Shown: positions 42,573 to 53,589, numbered from the stretch's first letter. The stretch: 64,000 nucleotides of DNA from Aquarana catesbeiana (GCF_042186555.1 NC_133332.1:212889602-212953601), one strand, 5' to 3'. Notes: generated by a model not told the origin, from the letters alone. Numbers and translations: made by a program.

Positions 42573-44206
42573 CAGTGCCTTGCAAAAGTATTCACCCCCT
42601 TGGCTTTTTACCTATTCTGTTACATTACAGCCTTTAGTTCAATGTTTTTTTAATCTGAATTATATGTGATGGATCACTACACAATAGTCTAAGTTGATGA
42701 AGCAAAATTAGAAAAATATATACATAAAACAATTTTTCAGAAATAAAAAACTGATAATTGGAATGTGCGCATGTATTCACCCCCCTTGTTATGAAGCCCA
42801 AAAAAAGCTCTGGTGCAACCAATTACCTTCAGAAGTCAAATAATTAGTGAAATTATGTCCACCTGTGTGCAAGCTAAGTGTCATATGATCTGTCATTACA
42901 TATACACACTTTTTTGAAAGGCCCCAGAGGCTGCAACACCTAAGCAAGAGGCACCACTAACCAAACACTACCATGAAGACCTCTCTCCAAACTCTCCAAA
43001 CATGTAAGGGGCAATGTTGTTGAGAAGTACAAGTCAGGGTTAGGTTCTAAAAAAATATCCAAATCTTTGATGATCCCTAGGAGCACCATCAAATCTATCA
43101 TAACCAAATGGAAAGAACATGGCACAACAGCAAACCTGCCAAGAGACGGCCGCACACCAAAACTCATGGACCGGGCAAGGAGAGCATTAAGGCAGCAAGA
43201 GACCTAAGGTAACTCTGGAGAAGCTGCAGAGTTCCACAGCAGAGACTGGAGTATCTGTACATAGGATGACAATAAGCCATATGCTCCATAGAGTTGGGCT
43301 TTATGGCAGAGTGGCCAGAAGAAAGCCATTACTTTCAGCAAAGAACAAAATGGCACGTTTTGAGTTTGCGAAAAGGCATGTGGGAGACTCCCAAAAGGAA
43401 GGTGCTCTGGTCTGATGAGACTAAAATTGAACTTTTTGGCCAGCAAAGAAAACACTATGTCTGGTGCAAACCCAACACATCACATCACCCAAAGAACACC
43501 ATCCCCACAGTGAAACATGGTGGTGGCAGCATCATGCTGTGGGGATGTTTTTCAGTGGTCGGGACTGGGAAACTGGTCAGGGTTGAGGGAAAGATTGATG
43601 GTGCTAAATACAAGGATATTCTTGAGCAAAACCTGTACCACTCTATGTATGATTTGAGGCTAGGACGGCGGTTCACCTTTCAGCAGGACAATGACCCCAA
43701 ACACACTGCTAAATCAACACTTGAGTGGTTTAAGGGGAAACATGTAAATGTGTTGGAATGGTCTAGTCAAAGCCCAGATCTCAATCCAATAGAAAATCTG
43801 TGGTCAGACTTAAAGATTGCTGTTCACAAGCGCAAACCATCCAACTTGAAGGAGCTGGAGCAGTTTTGCAAGGAGAAATGGGCAAAAATCCCAGTGGCAA
43901 AATGTGGCAAGCTCATAGAGACTTATCCAAAGCGACTTGGAGCTGTGATAGCCGCAAAAAGTGGCTCTACAAAGTAATGACTTTAGGGGGTGAATAGTTA
44001 TGCACATTGACTTTTTCTGTTATTTTGTCCTATTTGTTGTTTGCTTCACAAAAAAAAAAAAAAAAAACATCTTCAAAGTTGTGGGCATGTTCTGTAAATT
44101 AAATGATGCAAATCCTCAAACAATCCATGTTAATTCCAGGTTGTGAGGCAACAAAACACGAAAAATGCCAAGGGGGGGGGGGGGTGAATACTTTTGCAAG
44201 GCACTG
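42573..44206 (+). mobile_element. Tc1/mariner transposon, 1634 bp
   Basis: Inverted ends CAGTGCCTTGCAAAAGTATT flanked by TA (42571-42572 and 44207-44208). It carries a Tc1-type transposase with a damaged N-terminus. A G run near 44173 and an A run near 44050 lie in the 3' flank. It is nested in the hAT element. Confidence 0.93.
42973..43977 (+). pseudogene. Tc1-like transposase, N-terminal region frameshifted
   Basis: Cut-and-paste DDE transposase. The N-terminal DNA-binding part (about 42973-43290) is readable only by switching frames (KSLMIPRSTIKSIITKWKEH, NLPRDGRTPKL). From 43294 the frame is open to the stop at 43975. The catalytic residues are present: D in LWSDETKIELFG, D in FQQDNDPKHTAKS and E in SPDLNPIENLWSDLK. 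The C-terminus matches the family (LIETYPKRLGAVIAAKS). The catalytic half may still be intact, but the protein as a whole is not expressed as one frame. Confidence 0.88.
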
Positions 44207-44339
44207 TACATTAGTGTGGAGTAGGGACAGCTCACATAGTTTCAGTGCAGTGTAGTGAGACCGTGTCAGTATACGTGTATAGCTAGAGTTAGGACAGTTC
44301 AGATAGCGTCAGTGTAGTGACGGTTGAACACTGTCTATT

Positions 44340-44485
44340 TGATTGTGTTACTGCCAGTTTAACGCCATTTACTTCTGTGTGTGTTACTGCCAGTTTAACG
44401 CCATATAGTTTTGTATGCGTTACTGCCAGTTTAACGCCATATAGTTTTGTGTGTTTCTGCCAGTTTAACGCCAAATAGTTCTGTG
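44340..44485. repeat. tandem repeat, about 36-bp unit, four copies
   Basis: CTGCCAGTTTAACGCCA recurs four times, with spacers such as TATAGTTTTGTGTGTT. It lies inside the 4-kb hAT element. Confidence 0.93.
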
Positions 44486-44775
44486 CGTCACTGTACGTTT
44501 GGCGCATTATATTGCAGTATATTATAGTGTATCCGTGGAGGTGAATGTGGTGGTCAGTCCTCAGGCAGGGCATCATTTCCTCTAGTGAGTTTGCCCGTGC
44601 TATCCAGCCACAGCATGCAGAGGAGGTGGTGGACTGGCTTACTAAACCTTCCTCATCCTCCTCATCCTCTGTCACGCAAGTAGAGACAAGTGTGCAGTGC
44701 CCTGCAGTTGGTGGATAAACCTGCCTCCTTGTCCACATCTATTCCTGCCATAGCCCCAACATCAGTCATTGAGTA

Positions 44776-45163
44776 GTTAGCTGAGTTATTTGACCACAGC
44801 GTCAGCCACTTGCTCCTTGATGATGCCCAGCCATTACTGGATTCAGATGTTGGTTCTGAGGTTGAGGATGACAGGAACATGAGCCTAGAGAGAGGGAGGA
44901 ACACTGGTAGACAAATTGGCATTCATGTTCCCCAAGCCGCAGTGTATTGCCAAGTCGTCTCCAGTGGTAATGATGAAGATGAAGGAGATGGAGATGATGA
45001 TGATGATGAGGTTACTGATGTGACTTGGGTGCCAGATAGAGCAGAGGAGGAAACTGAAGGTGAGGCGGCACAACCCCAAGGAGGCCGACATCAAGAAAGA
45101 GTAGAGAGAAGCCACCCTATTCCATCACATTCTGCAGCTGTTATCTCCCAGCCCACTCCCTAA
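44776..45163 (+). pseudogene. acidic open frame in the hAT element, function unknown
   Basis: After an in-frame TAG at about 44773 an open stretch runs to the stop at 45161. It would give a highly acidic peptide with DSDVGSEVEDDRN and EDEGDGDDDDDEVTDVTWVP. The frame continues upstream of the TAG with similar codon content (ending HAEEVVDWLTKP near 44640), so a longer frame seems to have been broken. It does not resemble a hAT transposase catalytic domain. It could be a remnant of an accessory protein or of the transposase N-terminal region. Confidence 0.4.
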
Positions 45164-46169
45164 AGCTCAGCTGTCTGGGCCTTTTTCAGCACTTCTGCAG
45201 CAGATCGCACTGTAGCTATCTGCAAACTGTCTCGGGCACATCAAACGTGACAAAAACACCTAACCATATGCATATCATTGCAATTTTTTTTGCCTTCATC
45301 AAGAGCACCTCTATAGGGTTACGATGGGAAAGCGCCCCCCGACACCCAAAGAGTCATTTTTCTGGACCTGTTTGACAGGTGCATATCATTGCAATTTTTT
45401 AAAGCAAAGCCAATTCTTGCTTGCTTTAAGAGTACCTCTATAGGGTTATGGTGGGAAGGCGCCACCGACACACAAAGACCAACTTTTTAGTTACTTCTAT
45501 ACAAAGTCAAAGTGACACCAGAATGTATCCAAAAAATCTCTAAAAAATCTCTAATCTTGTTCCCAGTGCACTACATTGTGGCCTCAGCATACACACTGGC
45601 TCCCCAGCTGTTGCTGAGCAAAATAAAGGCAGCTTGCAGGGAAAATGTTTTTTTTTTTGTTTGGCTTTATAAATGCAATTATTGCTGCAGCAGATTCTAG
45701 ACATGGTACAGATCTCTTACTTTACAGGTAGACTAAGGGCCCTGAGCACTATATTGGATGGAATTCTTTCATTTTTAGACTTTCACTTTAAAAATCAAAA
45801 AATCACTGCTCATTTAAAAATGATGTTTTTCACAAACTTTTTTTTTATTGATACATATCCCCAGGGCAGGACCCGCACCCCTAAAACCATTGTATGCCCA
45901 ATTATTGCATATAAGCCTTCAAAATGGGCACTTTTGATTTTTGATGTTCAGGTCCTATTGACTTTAATGGGGTTCGTTATGCAGGTCCGAACTTTCATGG
46001 TGTTCGGAAGTTCTGGTCTAAACCGAACAGGGGTCTGTTCGGCCCATCCCTAGTTTTTAGTATATCCTCCAATTGATATATTTCTCTCCACCTCAATCAA
46101 AATGTATTTATGTTTTAATAGCTGAGACTTCCCTTCTTTCCTCCATCTGCTAGTTGTTAGACTGACCAT

Positions 46170-47452
46170 CTAACTTGTTTACTAAGCTGCCACCCGCCAT
46201 ATAGCAGAATGACGGCGGCAAAGTGGTTTCAATACCCTGACTGGGCGTCATATGACGTCCTCAGGATATTGAGCCGATACGCACCCCCGGGGGCCCGCAT
46301 CGCGGCGATCGTTGTTGCGAGGTGTCATTCTGACACCCCGCAACACCGATCTAGGTAAAGAGTCTCTGGCAGAGACTCTTTACCACGTCATCAGCCGTGT
46401 CCAATCACGACTGATCACGATGTAAATAGGAAGAGGCAGTGATCGGCTTTTCCTCACTCGCGTCTGACAGACATGAGTAGAAGAGAGCCGATCGGCTGCT
46501 CTCCTGACAGGGGGGGTCTGTGCTGATTGTTTATCAGCACACCCCCCCCTCGGATCCCATCCAGGACCACCAGGGAAGCCACCCAGGACCACCAGGGAAG
46601 CCGCCCAGGACCACCAGGGTGGCCATCCACACTGGACCACCAGGTATGCCCCCTAGACCCCCAGGGAAATACTAATCTGTGCCCAGGCAGCTGCCAATCA
46701 ATGCCCAGGCAGCTGCCAATCAGTGCCCACTCACAATGCCTACCACTGCCAGTGCCACCAGGGATGCCTATCAGTGCCTCATATCAGTGCCACGTATCAG
46801 TGCCCAGCAGTGCCGCCTATCAGTGCCCATCAGTGCCCAGCAGTGCCGCCTATCAGTGCCCATCAGTGCCACCCATAAGAACCCATCTTTGCAGCCTTTC
46901 AGTGCCCATCAGTGTCGCCTATCAGTGCCCATCAGTGCCCACCAGTGCCACCCAGTGCCATCCATGAGTGCCCATCAGTGCTGCCTATCAATGCCCATCA
47001 GTGCTGCATATCAGTGCCAACTATCAGTGCCACCTACCAGTGCCCATCAGTGCCACACATCAGTGCCCATCGTCAGTGCCCGTCAGTGCCTGCTCATTGG
47101 TGCCACCTCATCAGTGCCGCCTTATCAGTGCCTGTCAGTGTCGCCTTATCAGTGCCCATCAGTGAAAGAGAACACTTACTTATTTTAAAAAAATTTTAAC
47201 AGAAACAAAAGCAAAACTTATTTTTTTCAAAATTTTCGGTCTTTTTTTATTTGTTTAGCAAAAAATAAAAACTGCAGAGGTGATCAAATACCACCAAAAG
47301 AAAGCTCTATTTGTTGGAAAAAAATGATAAAAATTTAGTTTGGGTATAGTGTTGTATGACCGCGCAATTGTCTTTCAAACTGCGACAGCACTAAAAGCTG
47401 AAAATTGGTCTGGGCAGGAAGGTGTATAAGTGCCCTGTATTGAAGTGGTTAA
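46170..47452. mobile_element. TTAA-class non-autonomous element, copy 2 (inverted)
   Basis: The right end TATTGAAGTGGTTAA is the inverse of the left end of the copy at 12292. The A/T-rich block with TCAAATACCACCAAAAGAAA (about 47283) is the inverse of the same block in copy 1. The left end is eroded (CTAACTTGTTTACTAAGC) and is followed by the usual GACGTCATATGACG-type palindrome (46245-46262). The copy is enlarged by a minisatellite. Confidence 0.7.
46720..47165. repeat. minisatellite with CAGTGCC(C/G)(A/C) core
   Basis: Dozens of CAGTGCCCAT, CAGTGCCGCCTAT and CAGTGCCACC units in head-to-tail order, about 10-30 bp each. They give apparent proteins rich in QCPS/AHQC in three frames. This is a repeat product, not a gene and not a CRISPR array (unit and spacer lengths are irregular). 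Confidence 0.95.
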
Positions 47453-47989
47453 TGTCCATCATTAATGTCCATCCTAAGACCCAGCACTGCTACTTCTCAG
47501 ACTATACTGACAAACTGTACGCTATCATTTTTGTATTGTATCACTGGTCAAATGCTGCTGCCATTTTCATTCTTAACCGCATTCTTGCATAAAAAAAACC
47601 CAAAAAACGTGACTTTCACAAACATTTACTGGAGAAGAAACAATCACTCCCATTTAAAACACATGCCGATGGATGGTTCGCCACCAGAAAATCTTGGTAT
47701 AAGTCACATTCTCTACTTTATCAATAGACCCTATAGTGTTCCAGAAGGAGGTGATAGCACAATGTATTAACAAAATATATTAGTGTTAATTTAAAAGAAA
47801 GTCTACTGTGAAACTTATTGAGATATATAACATTTGTAATAGTTTTGGTAATCAGATATACAGAGTAAACCATTTTGTAATGGTCCCTGCTGGCTTTAGA
47901 TGCAAGGCATCAAATGTATTGTTCAAGAGATAGAACCAAGTAAAAAGTGTCCAGTAACAACATCATGAACTCTATATATCTAAAAAAAA
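47453..47989. other. anonymous sequence, no gene seen
   Basis: Begins with a short direct repeat of TTAATGTCCATC (47449 and about 47462). May include the 3' part of the L1 remnant; nothing firm. Confidence 0.3.
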
Positions 47990-48368
47990 TTAAAGAATAT
48001 GTTAACCCAACATATCATATTCCTGATATGTGTCTGCTGCACAATGTATTTGTATAAAAAAGTATCCTCTTCTCTTGTATTACTTCCTGTGTGAAATACT
48101 TTGTGTTCCTGCAAGTCACTCTGCTTATCTATCAAAAACTGACCACGCTAGGCATGAGAGCACAGCTTAGTCAGTTTTCAGTGATCAGACTCAACACACA
48201 CATCCCTACAGAGCCATTCACTGGGAAGTTCAGTGTACTGCTGTTTCTCCTTCCCTAGCTCTCTGAGCTCTTTATGTTGAAGGTTTATATATACATAAAC
48301 AAATGCCTTTCATTTCTATTCTAAATTAAATAGATTATTTTAAAAGTTGGGGTTCACATATACTTTAA
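47990..48368. mobile_element. TTAA-type MITE (T2-like), 379 bp
   Basis: Left end TTAAAGAATATGTTAACCC and inverse right end TTTAAAGTATATGTGAACCC, with TTAA at 47990-47993 and 48365-48368. A different subfamily from the TTAAAGTGATTG copies. No ORF. Confidence 0.7.
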
Positions 48369-48769
48369 ATGACCAATTGCTGAGTTTGACTTCAATGTAG
48401 AAGAATAACAAGCAAAAAAAAAAAAAAGATCAAAACAGTAAGCAGAGCTGAAATAATCTGACAATAAGCCAACATAGTTCTTTGCTCTTGATCCCCAAGA
48501 GGGTGACAAGTAAAGGTTTTACGATGTAAGCATTAGACTCTTACCACTGTGACCCGGCTTCTGTCTTCTGTGTTGTAAGAACAACTAGTGATCAGCAAAT
48601 CCCCCTGTGAGGTCAAAGAAAACACTCTGTGAAACTCATATGACTAAATGCTTCTGTCCCACCGGCACAGATGAGACTAACCAGAGATACACTTCATAGC
48701 TACATTGCCTGTACTACAATGTATTTTACATATGGTATTTCTGGGGCTTGCGGGTTTTTCCAGCTTGAA
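48369..48769. other. anonymous sequence, no gene seen
   Basis: Nothing supported apart from a short A run near 48415. Confidence 0.3.
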
Positions 48770-49078
48770 TATGGCTCAAAAGAGCTGTGGAGATGTTTAA
48801 TAAATGTGTACATATTTAGGCAGCATGTGCAGTATACATCAACAGTTCTGGATGTATGAATTGAATAAATAGTTCTATATTTATGCTGTATCTAGGGTAT
48901 AAACCAGTGGTTCTAGATGGATAATTGGATAAAATGCTTCCATATGTAGGCTGTATTGGTGTTAGAAAAAAAAAACAGTGTTTTTGGATGTACAGTTGGA
49001 TAAATTGTTCTAGATTTAGCTTGCATCTCTATCTGTATATTTTTATGTTTCAAAACAACCTTTATATGAAGGCACATT

Positions 49079-49235
49079 ATTATTATTATTATTATTATAC
49101 ACGATTTATATAGCGCCGACAGTTTACGCAGCGATTTACAACATGAGGGCAGACAGTACAATTACAATACAATTTAATACAGGAGGAATCAGAGGGCCCT
49201 GCTCGTTAGAGCTTACAATCTGGACTTTAGTTTGG
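49079..49235 (-). repeat. short interspersed repeat ending in (TTA)n
   Basis: Begins with about seven TTA units, then ATTTATATAGCGCCGACAGT, GCAGCGATTTACAACATGAG and GAGCTTACAATCTGGAC. I recognise this type of sequence as widespread in frog genomes. The terminal TAA/TTA run fits the 3' end of an L2/CR1-like retroposon on the minus strand, but the family is not certain. Confidence 0.55.
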
Positions 49236-49269
49236 GTGTGAATCCCACATCTCTTTTTCATTATTATTA

Positions 49270-49518
49270 GGCCTCACGTACACTGCTGCTGGTAAACGGA
49301 CGTTTAGGAGCAGTTGGGCATTTTTTTTCAACTGCTCCTGAACCCTCCTCTATGTTATCTTATCAGTACATCTACACTGGTTCGTTTATAGTAATTTCTA
49401 GGCAGTTGTATATAGAGGCTTTTTTTGGAACCCAAAAAAAATGCGTTCAGAAGCTGTGTTTAGAGGCATTTGAAACAACAAATCGTTTACAGGCGTTTTT
49501 TCATTTTTGGCTATTTTG

Positions 49519-49600
<82 letters not shown>

Positions 49601-49745
49601 TTTTCTTTTTTCAAACGCTTCTAGATGCAAACGCGGCTAAATGCGACTAAACGCGGCATGTAAAGGCCGTTTTTAAACGCCGGTTTCTAGCTGTCGAGTT
49701 AAATCTTTCAGGAGAGGTTTAACAACGTCCCGTGTATATGAAGCC
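49270..49745. mobile_element. Harbinger-type MITE, 476 bp
   Basis: Ends GGCCTCACGTACACTG and, inverted, GGCTTCATATACACGGG, with a 3-bp duplication TTA (49267-49269 and 49746-49748). The interior holds an A run, about 23 TA repeats and a T run (49519-49603) that together form a perfect A/T hairpin. Confidence 0.75.
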
Positions 49746-50214
49746 TTAGTTTTTTTGCGGTCATTGCACAGTGTACACTTGTTTGTATATACATGAATTT
49801 TGCATTTTCTTGAGCGCTGCACAAAATTTTACTTTTCACCTATTTTTTTATTTACACTTGTCTTAGTGTTGTGCTGGCTGCTATTAGATATATGTCAGCA
49901 CGCTATACACCAATTTTTGTATCTGTGGTATAAACCATCAGTTCTGGATGGACAGCCCATAAAATATGTACTGTGTATTGATCTTGTATCCATGGGATAA
50001 ACCAGATATTTTGGGTGGATAGTTAGATAATGGCTGTATATTTAGGCTGTAGCTGGGCTATAAACCGGTTCTAGATGTACAATTAAATAAATGACTCTAT
50101 ATTTGTCAAGGAAAGACTGAGCTGGGGGAGGGGGGGGGGTTCCCTCTTTGGCCAGTACTGATGTTGGGTTGGGGACCCTAAGTAGAGATACTCCACCAAT
50201 CAGAGGTGAAGCTG

Positions 50215-50480
50215 TGAATGTGTTGGGGTGGTACAGAGGTAAAAGCTGTAGATGGAGGGGGAGATGCAGGGGTGAGAGCTATGGATAATGGTGGGGGCTA
50301 GGTACAGAGGTGAGAGCTGTGGATGGAGTAGGAGGGTGCAGAGGTGAGCAGAGGTGAGAGCTGTGGATGGGAGTAAGCTGTGGAAGCAGAAATTTGATGT
50401 AGTTGGGGAGGAAGCACAGAAATTAACTGTGGACGGGGGGGGGGGGGGGGCAGTGGTAAGAAGTGGAAGAGGGGTGCAGA
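50215..50480. repeat. purine-rich minisatellite
   Basis: GGTGAGAGCTGTGGATGGAG and close variants recur at about 34-60 bp spacing, ending with a G run at about 50435-50450. Confidence 0.85.
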
Positions 50481-51547
50481 GGTGAGCAATAGGTGGTTAC
50501 ATAGTGTGTAGTTCTATATACATTTGTAGTGGTCAGGAGTATGCAATATACAACACAGCAAACAGATTGCGGTAGTCAAGATTTTATAACATGCAATGTA
50601 CATTACACTCTACTGTATGCTGTGCTGTGTGGTACATACATTTTACTGTTTTGTTTTACACACTTATGGCTGCTGCGCTCTGTACTAAACGTTACATAAC
50701 TCTGCCTATTGCACTCCATACCATACATTATATACTCCTGACCCCTAAACTCGCTATATGGTATATTGTAATCACATACTGTACTTCTGATGAAAGTGTT
50801 CTTTGTCTTAACTGTTGTTGGTCATTAAATATTCCCTGACTGTTTTAAGGATGTTCCTCTTTAAGGCTAAGTTTACACTAGCTTCAAAAGCAGGCGTTTC
50901 ATGAGTGTTTTCAAAGTTTCACGAACGCCTGTCAAAACTGTGTGCATTGTAGCCCCCAGTGTTAATCACATGCTTGCGTTAGCACCGTGTCAAATATTGA
51001 CCCGACAAGTCTCATTTGCCAGGCTTTTCCACTTTTTCCAAACACTTCTATTACCACTCCCAAAAGGTGATTACAGCACACTAGCCATCCACCGTTCACT
51101 ATGGCGCAGGAGGAGCACCAAATCATTTTTCAATTTGGAGTGCATAGGACTGCCTCAGCTCTTTCACAATCCTACCAACACCTTTGCTGCGGCTCACTGT
51201 GCTGCAGAGACAGGAAAGGTACTGCAACATACAGTGTACAGGTTGCTGTACTAACCCTGTCATACAAAGGGCGAATCTTATATCTCTCAGAGATTCTAGT
51301 TGCATCGTACACCAATCACAGTTCCCAGTTCCACAATTTCTGTGGCTAACACATAGCTAAATATAAGTGTCCCAGATAGAGTCAAAAGAACAAACGTGTG
51401 TGGGTAGATCTCATTAGTGGTGTCTCCGAGAGATATATGAAGCCAGTGGGTGCTTCAGACCACAGATGTACGTATAAAACTGAAGTGTCACTTAGGAGTG
51501 AGCTAGTGACATTTTTGTTACAGTAAAAAATTGGGATTGATATTGAT

Positions 51548-51548
<1 letters not shown>
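50481..51548. other. anonymous sequence, possible single MITE end
   Basis: No gene seen. TTAAGGCTAAGTTTACACTA at 50861 looks like the end of a Harbinger-type MITE similar to the one at 49270, but the partner end was not found. Confidence 0.3.

Positions 51549-51585
<37 letters not shown>
51549..51585. repeat. (TA)n microsatellite
   Basis: About 18 TA repeats. Confidence 0.95.
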
Positions 51586-51588
<3 letters not shown>

Positions 51589-52100
51589 TGATATGGCTCA
51601 ACAAAATGTGGTTCCTCCTCTATCACCCTCTGTTGTGTATCTTTAGAATGATCTTGAATCTAAGGCTATGGAACTGCGTTCAAAGTGAAGCTGTGCAGGA
51701 CAAAGCTACAGCTTTACATAAAAGCCCGCCCTTTGCCGCATATAGCTGCCTTCCCTCTTCTTTCCTGCTGCTCCGATTGTCCACTTGGAGTGAGAGTGAA
51801 GGTACTTGCAAGTATGGGTAACAGTTGACTCTCTTCTATGATAGTGCGCTGGCCAGTAGCACTGGTGGCCACTGGCCAGTAGCAGGGGTCAAGTGCAGTC
51901 ATGTGAAGGCAGGGTAAAAGTTCTCCCTTCACTTCTCCAACAAAAAGCCCTGTGTAAGATGCAATCTATTTGGAGCTTACTGGTGATCAGGGCTCAAGTC
52001 CTGATCACCAGGGCTCAAGTCCACAGCAGAGAGCAGGAGGATAGTAGCAGTACACTGATATGAGTGTCTCGGTGACGGCGCCTTGCCACAGTAGAGAGGA
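51586..52100. other. anonymous sequence, no gene seen
   Basis: Contains a short direct repeat (CTGATCACCAGGGCTCAAGT overlapping itself at about 51985-52020). Nothing else supported. Confidence 0.3.
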
Positions 52101-52240
52101 CACTGATGTGAGGGGGCAGAGGAGGACATTACTGGGAAGGAGTGAAGGGGGCAGAGGAGGACATTACTGTGGGGGGGGGAGGTGATGGGGGCAGAGGAGG
52201 ACATTACTGGGGGTGAGGTGAAGGGGGCAGAGGAGGACAT
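52101..52240. repeat. minisatellite, GGGGGCAGAGGAGGACATTA unit
   Basis: Four units of about 35-40 bp, each carrying GGGGGCAGAGGAGGACATT, the last one cut by the T run that opens the next feature. The same repeat occurs in inverse orientation at 53590-53700. Confidence 0.92.
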
Positions 52241-52812
52241 TTTTTTTAACTTTATAATCTTTATTGAGGCATTTTTCATTAAACATCTTACCATACAATC
52301 AACCATATTCCCTCTCCCCCTCCCCCCACCAATCTACATATACAAACACAAAAGTAAAGTGGGAAACATAAGCTACAAGCTTCTCAAGTGTTCTTTAGAG
52401 AACCCTACTATCTTCCACTCATTCCCCATTCAATTTCTCCAAGCTCCTCCCACAGCAACCCCACTCCAGCCATTCAACCTCCGCAGTCACTCCCAACAAA
52501 CTCACCCTCCCATCTAACACCTTTCACTCTCATTCACTATTTCATTATGTCACATCCTGTCTTTATTAACTTTATTCCCTCCCTATTTAGGCATTGATAC
52601 CTCTACCCCTTCCACCTCCCCTTTCTTCTCTAACTTTATACAGGAAATTCCTCCCTCATTTTCTTCCTACAACCTCCTCTGAGGGAGGGTATCCTTTTAT
52701 ATCCCACCAAGGTTTCCAAATCTCGTCATATTTCTTTATGCCAACTTGTCTAACATATACCGACTTTTCCTTCAAAATTGTCTCATTCATGCCGCGTTCC
52801 CATTCTCATTAA
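52238..52812 (-). mobile_element. retroposed 3' end with poly(A), minus strand
   Basis: Read on the minus strand the sequence ends CCTCAATAAAGATTATAAAG, TT and an A run of eight, so a polyadenylation signal sits about 14 nt before a poly(A) tail. This is the mark of a retroposed transcript, either a LINE 3' UTR or a processed pseudogene UTR. No coding sequence identified. It landed in the minisatellite. Confidence 0.55.
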
Positions 52813-52828
52813 AATGCTCATGAAGGGA

Positions 52829-52923
52829 ACCCCCGTGTGAGTATAGTGAGGCCTCTAGCACATGTCGGATATGAAGATGCCATCAGACATGTGCTAGAGG
52901 CCTCACTATACTCACACGGGGGT
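52829..52923. repeat. perfect palindrome, 38-bp arms, 19-nt loop
   Basis: 52829-52866 (ACCCCCGTGTGAGTATAGTG then AGGCCTCTAGCACATGTC) is the exact inverse complement of 52886-52923. Loop 52867-52885. The 95-nt unit could fold into one hairpin of pre-miRNA-like size but with complete pairing, more like a tiny MITE or a very recent inverted duplication. Confidence 0.95.
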
Positions 52924-53054
52924 GCCACAGGACACAGGCCACCAACAAGAGTGCCAAGGACTGACTTGCTGCGAGTGCGAGGACCCCTGCGGTTGGTACA
53001 GAGATACATCTAGACTGACGGAGGTCATCCCAGATGCAAAGATATAGATTTTGA

Positions 53055-53128
53055 CCGGCGCAAGTTCTGTTTTTTTCTGGTGAGTGCGAGACTGGCGCAA
53101 GTTCTGATTTTTTCTGGTGAGTGCTAGA
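53055..53128. repeat. tandem duplication, about 37 bp
   Basis: GGCGCAAGTTCTGTTTTTTT, CTGGTGAGTGCGAGAC is followed directly by GGCGCAAGTTCTGATTTTTT, CTGGTGAGTGCTAGAC. Confidence 0.9.
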
Positions 53129-53589
53129 CCATAGGGGTGATTACTCACGTGGTGTGGTGACGGGATCCTAATTTGGAAAGCATTCCCTTCATGAACATTT
53201 CATTCGTTCCCAATTTGATCAATTTCGGACAAATAAACATTCACTTGATTTATTTGTTTATTTTGGATCACTTTAAGCGCTGCTAATGTTATGGTTTGAC
53301 TGTAGCATATGTTTGAATGTTTTATTTTGTTTACAGCAGCTGCTATTCATGTTTTTATAAAATTACCATTCTTATTTGATGATACAAGAATCATTTAGCT
53401 ATTGTTGATCAATCACTTTCATTAGATTATATAAAAGTCATGTGTAAGCTCCAATGAGGTCACCCGGAGGGGCCAAGTCTTGGGAAAAAAGTATGGGAAC
53501 TCACCCAAGATTCTCTCCCCCACCCCACCTCAAAAAGTGCGTTCCCATTCGTTCCTGCAGGAATTGAGCCTTGCCCCCACAGCACTGTC
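53129..53589. other. anonymous sequence, no gene seen
   Basis: Nothing supported. Confidence 0.3.

Larger units (their letters stand above)
42060..46052. mobile_element. hAT element of 4.0 kb with an internal Tc1 insertion
   Basis: Ends TAGGGATGGG at both sides in inverted orientation, and a perfect 8-bp TSD GTTTTTAG (42052-42059 and 46053-46060). TAGGGATG ends with 8-bp duplications are typical of Ac-like hAT elements. Subterminal TTCGG/CCGAA words are dense at both ends (GTTCGACCGTTTGTTCGGCC at the left; CGAACAGGGGTCTGTTCGGC at the right). Removing the Tc1 element leaves about 2.36 kb. No hAT transposase was recognised; an acidic open frame remains. Confidence 0.85.
48770..50104. repeat. 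65-bp tandem array broken by two insertions
   Basis: Units built on TATAAACCAGT, GGTTCTAGATGG(A/T)(T/C)A, ATTGGATAAA and TCTATATTTAGGCTGTA recur at about 48770-49060 and again at about 49915-50104. A short interspersed repeat (49079-49235) and a MITE (49270-49745) lie between the two blocks, so one array was split. Confidence 0.7.

Noticed and set aside
44289..44738. A 149-codon minus-strand frame with repeated LYGVKLAVTHT
   Set aside because: It is a translation of the 36-bp tandem repeat in the hAT element.
46679..47199. Apparent Cys/Gln/Ser-rich proteins and a CRISPR-like repeat pattern
   Set aside because: This is the CAGTGCC minisatellite. Unit lengths are irregular, there are no unique spacers, and no cas genes exist in what is clearly eukaryotic DNA.
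51977..52306. Minus-strand frame rich in SSAP
   Set aside because: It is a product of the GGGGGCAGAGGAGGACATT minisatellite.
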